This document shows, piece after piece, positions 1 through 4,941 of a stretch of 12,882 bases of DNA. The position numbers and the translations under genes were made by a program. Source of the DNA: Alistipes sp. GTDB lineage: Bacteria; Bacteroidota; Bacteroidia; Bacteroidales; Rikenellaceae. The DNA is taken from positions 1 through 12,882 of the forward strand of contig JAGBWT010000127.1 in NCBI GenBank assembly GCA_017629615.1, in the 5' to 3' direction. How positions within the stretch are numbered: the stretch's first letter is position 1; every line of letters begins with the position of its first letter. The notes beneath the pieces were generated by a model. That model saw only the letters and a program-made list of their open reading frames with translations, was not told the origin of the DNA and did no database searches.

Positions 1-1
1 A

Positions 2-559
2 TTCAACCCGATGAACATTATCGACGGTATCGGCTTCTCTCCCGATAAGATGTTGCAGGGGCGATTGTTTTCGTAGTGCGATGCGCAACGCTACCGCTTG
101 GGCGTAAATCACCACCTGATACCCGTAAATAAGCCTCGTTGCCCCTACCATTCGTACCACCGCGACGGCCAGATGCGCACCGACGATAACGCTGGTCGCG
201 CGATTGGCTACGAGCCGAATAGTTATGGCGAGTGGCGTGACCAGCCCCACCTCAAAGAGCCGCCTTTGTCGGTCGCGGGCGAGGTCTATAACTATGACGA
301 GCGCGAACTCGATAGCGACTACTTCACGCAGCCGGGCAAGTTGTGGCGACTGATGAGCGACGAGGATAAGGTTGCTACCTGCGAGAATACGGCTCGTGCT
401 ATGGGCGACGCGGAGGTGTTTATCAAGCAACGCCATATCCGCAACTGCCACCGTGCCGACCCCGCGTATGGCGAGGGCGTAGCGAAGGCTTTGGGCCTCT
501 CGCTTGCCGAGGCCCTCACTGCCGAAGACCCTGCCCGCCCAGCGTGGGATTGGAGATAA
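2..559 (+). pseudogene. katA: Haem catalase (KatA-type), 3' part, interrupted by an in-frame stop
   Basis: This is the C-terminal part of a monofunctional haem catalase, the cytoplasmic enzyme that dismutates hydrogen peroxide. The gene begins before the window. In frame from base 2 it reads FNPMNIIDGIGFSPDKM, then LQGRLFS, a TAG at 74-76, and then CDAQRYRLG and a well-conserved tail ([26 protein letters not shown], ending PAWDWR at a TAA). The family signature here is R-L-F-S-Y-x-D-(T/A)-Q-R-Y-R-L-G, and its Y is the proximal haem ligand, so the stop replaces that residue. The next codon is TGC (Cys), where Gly, Ala or Ser is usual. The frame downstream has no other lesion, so inactivation looks recent. 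A TTG at 98 could open the tail but has no ribosome-binding signal. A sequencing error is possible. Family assignment is very secure; loss of function is inferred. Confidence 0.88.
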
Positions 560-563
560 AAAA

Positions 564-593
564 GGGGGTGCCCAAAATCTTTGGACACCCCTT
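564..593. terminator. Bidirectional terminator hairpin between convergent genes
   Basis: A 12-bp stem (565-576 with 580-591) has one C·A mismatch and a 3-base loop. It lies between the catalase end (559) and the lipoprotein end (627). On the minus strand it is followed by a run of six T, so it is a strong intrinsic terminator for the lipoprotein gene. The plus-strand U-tract is weak. Almost the same 28 bases recur at 3531-3558. Confidence 0.85.
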
Positions 594-626
594 CTGTTAG
601 AACTCTTTTTACCTGAAATGTTTGGA

Positions 627-1481
627 CTACTCCGCAGCGGTTGCGTTGGCCTTTTGAGCCAAATAAGCCTCATACTCGGTACCTGTGTACTCCAAACCCT
701 TGATAATATTCCAAACGACCTTATCCTCGATAACAAGCTTGAACGATGTCTTCTCTGTGTTGTATACCGCATACTCGTATGGTTGGAAAGCCAACCAATA
801 GCCGGCTTTGAGGACCTTGGTTGGTACTAACTCGTTACCATAATCGTTTGTACCCTTTGTAAATCTGTATTTCAGACCCTTGATGTCGTATGGGGTCTTG
901 TTCGTAAGCTTAACGTGCTCGTAGTGGGTTACGTTTGCATAGCATACGGTTGTCTTACGCTCGATGGTAATATTATCCTCCAACTCCTTCTTGATTTTGT
1001 CGAAGTGCTGCTGACGCATCTGCTTCGCATCGTTCAATTTGGTTGCAATCTGAACGTCGCTAACGTCTTTGAGTTCGTTGAGGCAACCGGTAATGATAGC
1101 ATAGTTGTACAATGCGCTTGTCTGGTCGAAGATAAAGATACCGAAGCTGTCGCAAACGTTGTAGCCACCCTCCTCGTTCTCGGCAAGGTAGACCTTTACG
1201 TTCTTCTGCGAAGCAGGCTCGTAGCGACCTGCGATGTACTCCAATACAACATCTACACAGATGCCCTTATCGTCCGATTTAATCTCGCCGATAGTGTACT
1301 TCGTAAACTCCTGGAACTTGTTGTGGTTGGCCGTCTCGGGGTAGATTTGGTTCAACAAAGCCGTTTTCTGACCCTGAATGCACGAAAAGAGTTGGTTGGT
1401 TGTTTCGGTGGCAGCCTCTTTGTTGATGCCACACGCGGTCATAATGCATAACGAGATGCACGCAAAGAATAATTTCTTCAT
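627..1481 (-). CDS. Lipoprotein of unknown function
   Basis: This encodes a 284-residue protein with a lipoprotein signal peptide: KK at 2-3, a hydrophobic core, and the lipobox M-T-A-C with acylated Cys17. No acidic cluster follows the cysteine, so there is no obvious surface-export signal, and a periplasm-facing lipid anchor is the simpler guess. Residues about 25-130 look like a small alpha/beta domain with several cysteines (34, 75, 110, 133). Residues 140-175 are charged and probably helical (QIATKLNDAKQMRQQ). The C-terminal 110 residues alternate beta-like stretches with aromatic residues (YEHVKLTNKTPYDIKGLKYR). I do not recognise the family. The start is the ATG before the signal peptide. 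The gene has its own promoter and a structured leader of about 145 bases, and it ends at the terminator at 564-593. The divergon just upstream (kinase and regulator) may be functionally linked, but nothing in the sequence proves it. Confidence 0.85.
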   Translation of the reverse strand: MKKLFFACISLCIMTACGINKEAATETTNQLFSCIQGQKTALLNQIYPETANHNKFQEFTKYTIGEIKSDDKGICVDVVLEYIAGRYEPASQKNVKVYLAENEEGGYNVCDSFGIFIFDQTSALYNYAIITGCLNELKDVSDVQIATKLNDAKQMRQQHFDKIKKELEDNITIERKTTVCYANVTHYEHVKLTNKTPYDIKGLKYRFTKGTNDYGNELVPTKVLKAGYWLAFQPYEYAVYNTEKTSFKLVIEDKVVWNIIKGLEYTGTEYEAYLAQKANATAAE

Positions 1482-1541
1482 AGTTTTGTTAGAATTTAAT
1501 GGTTAATATCTCTTTATACCTTTATAAATGGCCTCGTTTTT

Positions 1542-1626
1542 GGGGTTTTTACCCCTTATATAAATATCATAGTACCCGATGGGGAGAACTCTTAAAACGG
1601 CCTGTAACGGCCCTTCTCCCGATGGG
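1542..1626 (-). promoter_or_regulatory. Structured 5' leader of the lipoprotein gene
   Basis: The leader RNA can fold a stem of GGGAGAA (1614-1620) with UUCUCCC (1582-1588), enclosing a GGCC/GGCC hairpin (1599-1602 with 1609-1612). A 9-bp direct repeat, CCCGATGGG on the plus strand, sits at 1575-1583 and 1618-1626, at the outer edges of the stem. Closer to the gene is a 5-bp hairpin, GGGGT/ACCCC (1542-1546 with 1551-1555), with a T4 loop. I do not recognise a known riboswitch. The pieces may be an attenuator or a protein-binding site. Confidence 0.45.
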
Positions 1627-1631
1627 ATACA

Positions 1632-1639
1632 CAAAGGTA
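1632..1639 (-). promoter_or_regulatory. Promoter -7 box of the lipoprotein gene
   Basis: TACCTTTG on the minus strand matches the Bacteroidota -7 consensus TAnnTTTG. No perfect -33 TTTG lies at the right distance; an ATTG is 15 bases upstream. The predicted start of transcription is near 1625, giving a leader of about 145 bases. A tandem 10-bp repeat lies 31-50 bases upstream of the box. Confidence 0.55.
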
Positions 1640-1670
1640 TAAGTAAATAAGAGACAATAGTTCGATTTGC

Positions 1671-1690
1671 CGTTGTCTTTCGTTGTCTTT
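1671..1690. repeat. Tandem duplicate of a 10-bp unit upstream of the lipoprotein promoter
   Basis: CGTTGTCTTT occurs twice head to tail (1671-1680 and 1681-1690), just past the kinase stop codon. Relative to the predicted lipoprotein transcript start the copies lie at about -46 to -65, where activators commonly bind. It could also be a chance duplication. Confidence 0.6.
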
Positions 1691-1693
1691 TGG

Positions 1694-2875
1694 CTACTTT
1701 GCACAATATGGCCGATATGGCTTGCGCTCTTGAAGCAACGCATTATAAAACCTTTGCTTGACAAGAGGGAGGTTGCTTTTGTGCATCACAGGCAGGGCTT
1801 TTGTCTGCTCCCAAAGGCGGTTGTGACACTTGTTGAGTGTATGAGTATAGACATTTGTTGCAAGAGTATTCAACTCCGCATCCGCAATCGAGGCAATATT
1901 ATCGTTCTGATACTTCGCAAGTTCCTCCCAGAAAGATAGAATGTGATTGTTTGCAAATTCATAATAGACCGCCCGAGAGATGGAGTCGGCAGTAATCGTA
2001 TAGATGCGCTCCACATCGTGCTCAATTTGGCGGAACAATTGCTCTCGCTCCCTCGCTTCGTTTCGCTCGGCGAGTTTCATCTGAACCAAAAAGATGAAAG
2101 GTAGAGCAAAAATTGTGGCTACCACCACTCCAAGCAACACTTTCTGCGGAAGATTACGATTGCGCCAAGCCCGTTGCAGTGCCGATATATTTTCGTATCG
2201 CTCCTCGGCATTGGCACGGCAGCATCGCTCGGAGATGCGGTGGTAGCGTGTGCCAAATATCTCACGCATCAGCACGCCAATCGAATAGATGTCGCTGCGA
2301 GCGTCTATTTTACTTCGTTGCTCTCGCAATTCGGGCGAGGCGTAACGAGGCGTGCAACCGAGCGTACGCATAGCATACTCGGCATCGCTGTCGGCCAGAC
2401 CGAAGTCGATAAGTTTTAGCGAGTTGTCGGCTCGTGCGATAAGTATATTTTCGGGTTTGATGTCGTTGTGAATGACGCCTCGCTTATGCAGGTATCCGAC
2501 TGCCGACAACAGCTCCGCAAAGATGCGCTCTCGCTCCTTTTTTTGTCTGTTTTCGGCGAGGTATTCGGCAAGCGTTCGACCCTCGATATACTCCATCACG
2601 ATAGCTGCTCCCACCTCCAAATCGGCCTCATAGGTATATGTGTGTATAATGTGTGGGTGGTCGCAACTTATTGATAGTTCATACTCGCGACGCAGTTGTC
2701 GGATTTGTCTTTCGGAATTGTCTTTTGTTGTCTTTATCAAGAAGCGTTTGCCCTCTTTGCAGGCCAAATACAAATGCGAGTATGCCGTGGCTCTCAACAA
2801 CTTAAAGTCGTAAAAGCCCCGTTTCGACTCCGATTGTTCGGGTGCGTGCTTCAAGATTACACTCTCGTCGGCCAT
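1694..2875 (-). CDS. Membrane-anchored eukaryotic-like Ser/Thr protein kinase
   Basis: This 393-residue protein has a Hanks-type kinase domain (about 20-236). Visible motifs are the ATP-anchoring Lys48 (RFLIKTT), the helix-C Glu64, the catalytic loop HNDIKPEN (His136, Asp138, Asn143), the DFG motif at 157-159, SPE at 180-182 in place of APE, and the helix-F Asp195. The glycine-rich loop is degenerate (LLRATAYSHLYLA, no glycine), and the HRD arginine is Asn137, so activation-loop control may differ from typical RD kinases. The C-lobe is short. One membrane span follows (about 246-266), then a roughly 127-residue C-terminal part with no recognised fold. By topology the kinase is cytoplasmic and the tail periplasmic, so it may sense something there. 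The ATG at 2875 is preferred: an in-frame TTG at 2896 falls inside the -7 box. Transcription diverges from the 2922 gene. Phosphotransferase identity is secure; substrates are unknown. Confidence 0.92.
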   Translation of the reverse strand: MADESVILKHAPEQSESKRGFYDFKLLRATAYSHLYLACKEGKRFLIKTTKDNSERQIRQLRREYELSISCDHPHIIHTYTYEADLEVGAAIVMEYIEGRTLAEYLAENRQKKERERIFAELLSAVGYLHKRGVIHNDIKPENILIARADNSLKLIDFGLADSDAEYAMRTLGCTPRYASPELREQRSKIDARSDIYSIGVLMREIFGTRYHRISERCCRANAEERYENISALQRAWRNRNLPQKVLLGVVVATIFALPFIFLVQMKLAERNEAREREQLFRQIEHDVERIYTITADSISRAVYYEFANNHILSFWEELAKYQNDNIASIADAELNTLATNVYTHTLNKCHNRLWEQTKALPVMHKSNLPLVKQRFYNALLQERKPYRPYCAK

Positions 2876-2884
2876 TTGCGGATT

Positions 2885-2914
2885 TTTGATTGTCAAAGAT
2901 AAGTATTATTTTTG
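2885..2914 (+). promoter_or_regulatory. Promoter of the divergent regulator-like gene
   Basis: TTTG (2885-2888), 18 bases, then TATTTTTG (2907-2914) is a full match to the Bacteroidota sigma-ABfr-type promoter. The -7 box ends only seven bases before the ATG at 2922, so the transcript is predicted to have almost no leader. Confidence 0.65.
2894..2901 (-). promoter_or_regulatory. Promoter -7 box of the kinase gene
   Basis: TATCTTTG on the minus strand matches TAnnTTTG and predicts a leader of about 12 bases before the ATG at 2875. It lies between the -33 and -7 elements of the divergent promoter, so polymerase could hardly occupy both promoters at once. No good -33 element is seen on this strand. 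Confidence 0.6.
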
Positions 2915-2921
2915 TAAAACG

Positions 2922-3509
2922 ATGAGCATAAGAAGAGATATACCACAAGTAGTCGCTCTGCGAGAGCGTGTAGAGAACCGTTTTGGCAAGAGGTTGGTCG
3001 TTCACGCCGACTTTTTGGCATTGGTTGCCGTTATTGAGATGGAGCAACGCAAGCATATATCCGAAAGTACATTGGAGCGCGTTTGGGGTTACTCGACACG
3101 CGGATACAATACCATTTCGCTCCATACGCTCGACGTGTTGGCTCAATATGCCGAGGGTTGCGATTGGGTCGATTTTTGCGAACGACTCCACGCCGAGAGT
3201 AGTTGCGAGTCCGACCTCTTCAACGTGGAGTGTATCTCGACAAGCGACCTTATGGTCGATGACCGCTTGTTGCTTGGTTGGTTGCCCGACCGCATCTGCG
3301 AGGTGCGATACTTGGGCGACAACCGTTTTGTGGCGGAGCGTTGCGAGAACTCGAAGATGCAGGTTGGCGACACCTTCTCGTGTTTGCAATTTGCGCTTGG
3401 CAAGGAGCTTATTTTAAGCAACTTCTTGCACGCAGGCTCCGATATTGCACAGACCTATATCGTCGGCCAGACCCACGGCCTGACTACATTGCACCATATA
3501 CACCGATAG
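2922..3509 (+). CDS. Bacteroidota-type small helical-domain protein, possible regulator, paired with the kinase
   Basis: This encodes 195 residues with no signal peptide or membrane span, so it is probably cytoplasmic. The N-terminal part (about 10-90) is helical and carries the pattern ISESTLERVWGY (46-57), then TLDVLAQYAEGCDWVDFC (69-86). From memory this arrangement is common in Bacteroidota-specific proteins of unknown role (typically STLKRLWGY ... LA.F.GY.DW..FC) and may be a helix-turn-helix-like module. The C-terminal part (about 105-195) looks like a compact beta domain (LLLGWLPDRICEVRYLG, then SKMQVGDTFSC), a pattern I also associate with these proteins. The ATG at 2922 is chosen over an upstream in-frame TTG at 2886 because that TTG lies in the -33 element. 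The shared, overlapping promoters with the kinase suggest linked control; a regulator or substrate of the kinase is possible but inferred. It ends before the terminator at 3531. Confidence 0.82.
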   Translation: MSIRRDIPQVVALRERVENRFGKRLVVHADFLALVAVIEMEQRKHISESTLERVWGYSTRGYNTISLHTLDVLAQYAEGCDWVDFCERLHAESSCESDLFNVECISTSDLMVDDRLLLGWLPDRICEVRYLGDNRFVAERCENSKMQVGDTFSCLQFALGKELILSNFLHAGSDIAQTYIVGQTHGLTTLHHIHR

Positions 3510-3530
3510 TGGTAGCAGAGTTAAGCATAA

Positions 3531-3566
3531 GGGGGTGTCCAAAATCGTTGGACACCCCCTCTTTGT
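3531..3566. terminator. Terminator hairpin between convergent genes, repeat of the one at 564
   Basis: A perfect 12-bp stem (3531-3542 with 3548-3559) with a 5-base loop, then a T-rich stretch (TCTTTGTTT). It lies between the regulator-like gene (ends 3509) and pncB (ends 3605), which face each other. The 28 bases 3531-3558 match 564-591 at 26 positions in the same orientation. Confidence 0.85.
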
Positions 3567-3604
3567 TTCTGAATTACTACAACTCTAAATCGGGCTTTTG
3601 GCCG

Positions 3605-4789
3605 CTACTCAATTCCGAGTTGATACTTGTAGTTCGCAATATCTGCCTTTGTGCCGATAGCCTTGCCCGCTACGTCGCTCAACTTGACACAGCCGTAGAT
3701 TGGTTGTCGCTCGTTGATGCGACACCGCTTCAACTTCATCACGATATTCATTGGTCGCACACCCTCAATGTCGCAAGTAAGGTTGGTGCCGATGCCGAAC
3801 GTCACCTTGATGCGCCCCGCAAAATACTCCTTAATCTCGGCTGCGCTCTCAAAATCGAGGCCGTCGGAGAATACAATGGTCTTGCTCAAAGGGTCGATGC
3901 CGTACGACTCATATTTCTTGATAATTTTATCGCCAAAGAGTTTGGGGTCGCCGCTGTCGTGACGCACTCCATCGTATAGTTTGGCGAGCTTCATCGAAAA
4001 GTTGCGCAGAAAGGCATCAACCGTATAGGTGTCGGTCAGCACCGTGCCCAGATTGCCGTCATAGACATCGACCCATCGCTCCATCACCTCGTAGTTGGCC
4101 TCCTTCGGGGTATGAACTGCGGCCTGGAACATAAAGCACTCGTGTGCCATTGTACCGATAGGTCGGAGGTTGTACTTCATCGCAAACGCGACGGTCGATG
4201 TACCCGTGAAGGTCGGACAGTGCTCTCTCATATACTCGATGGCTACCTCCTCGGCAAGCGTGCTGAAACGACGGCGCATACCGAAGTCGGCAAAGTAGAG
4301 GTTGTGCTTGGCGGCAATGGCAACCTTGCGCTCCATTCGTGGGGTCATCGCTGCGGCAAGAGACTCGCGGTTTTGGTATCCGTCGCCGATATGGCGATGA
4401 TAGAGTTCGGAGACAATCGCAAGAATCGGAATTTCGTAAAATGTGACCTTGTACATCGCATCGGCAACCTCGATATGCAGATGGTGCTTTTGGTCGAGCC
4501 ACGTCTTTATCTTCGCAGGCTCAAATCGAAATTGGCGAAGCCACTCCCAAAAACATTGAGGGATATAGTTGATGCACTTTGTTGCCCAATCGAACTCCGA
4601 GGGTTGCAGCGACAGGGTCGCAAGCGAGGCAAACTCCTGGTTTAGGGCCTCGACAAACTCCTCGTCGTATTCGGTATCGTTGCGGTCGTGGAAGGTAAAT
4701 TCGCCCCAAGCATTGGGGTAATGCACCTGATAGTAGTGGGACATCGAAAATTTGTAGAGGTCATTTTCGAGGATTGAGCGAATTATCAT
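3605..4789 (-). CDS. pncB: Nicotinate phosphoribosyltransferase
   Basis: This enzyme converts nicotinate and PRPP, with ATP hydrolysis, to nicotinate mononucleotide, the entry step of the Preiss-Handler NAD salvage pathway in the cytoplasm. The 394 residues match the usual length of the bacterial PncB type. Diagnostic segments are the N-terminal ENDLYKFSMSHYY (8-20), FADFGMRRRFS (166-176), GTMAHECFM (212-220) with His216 as the expected phosphorylated histidine, VRHDSGDP (275-282), and GIGTNLTCD (332-340) near the phosphoribose site. The ATG at 4789 starts the family's normal N-terminus; the longer reading from an upstream codon would pass through the promoter. The gene stands alone, with its own -7 box 29 bases upstream. 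Its 3' side faces the regulator-like gene, with a shared terminator between them. It looks like a housekeeping gene with no lesion. Confidence 0.96.
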   Translation of the reverse strand: MIIRSILENDLYKFSMSHYYQVHYPNAWGEFTFHDRNDTEYDEEFVEALNQEFASLATLSLQPSEFDWATKCINYIPQCFWEWLRQFRFEPAKIKTWLDQKHHLHIEVADAMYKVTFYEIPILAIVSELYHRHIGDGYQNRESLAAAMTPRMERKVAIAAKHNLYFADFGMRRRFSTLAEEVAIEYMREHCPTFTGTSTVAFAMKYNLRPIGTMAHECFMFQAAVHTPKEANYEVMERWVDVYDGNLGTVLTDTYTVDAFLRNFSMKLAKLYDGVRHDSGDPKLFGDKIIKKYESYGIDPLSKTIVFSDGLDFESAAEIKEYFAGRIKVTFGIGTNLTCDIEGVRPMNIVMKLKRCRINERQPIYGCVKLSDVAGKAIGTKADIANYKYQLGIE

Positions 4790-4818
4790 AACTCTGTCTT
4801 TTGTTGTGCAATTTACCT

Positions 4819-4826
4819 CAAAGATA
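4819..4826 (-). promoter_or_regulatory. pncB: Promoter -7 box of pncB
   Basis: TATCTTTG on the minus strand matches TAnnTTTG and gives a leader of roughly 22 bases. Just upstream is a short inverted repeat, TTATT-CGCA-AATAA (4831-4844), placed where an operator could overlap the promoter spacer. No clean -33 TTTG is present at 17-21 bases. Confidence 0.55.
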
Positions 4827-4882
4827 CAAATTATTCGCAAATAATGAGCGAAAGCCGCCACTTTTTGCCCGCCTCTCTCTTG

Positions 4883-4919
4883 AAAAACCGACAGCCACCG
4901 CTTATACGGTGGCTGTCGG
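4883..4919 (-). terminator. Intrinsic terminator of the fimbrillin/LRR operon
   Basis: A perfect 13-bp GC-rich stem (4888-4900 with 4907-4919) has a 6-base loop and, on the minus strand, is followed by five T (4883-4887). It lies 23 bases past the end of the LRR lipoprotein gene and separates it from the pncB promoter. Confidence 0.92.
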
Positions 4920-4941
4920 CCTATTGGGTGGATAGTGTGGA

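Noticed and set aside
74..76. TAG read as an amino acid (stop-codon recoding) in the catalase
   Set aside because: TAG is the normal stop of eight genes in the same window, so genome-wide recoding is not credible, and no recoding signal is visible nearby.
915..1451. A 178-codon plus-strand open frame opposite the lipoprotein gene
   Set aside because: The minus-strand frame has a proper signal peptide and lipobox, promoter and terminator; the opposite frame has none.
2876..2896. TTG start at 2896 for the kinase
   Set aside because: That codon lies inside the -7 box, so it would not be on the message. The ATG at 2875 leaves the full kinase domain.
564..3558. A mobile element bounded by the two similar hairpins
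   Set aside because: The copies are in direct orientation at ordinary convergent gene ends, with no transposase, target duplication or composition shift. Reused terminators explain them.
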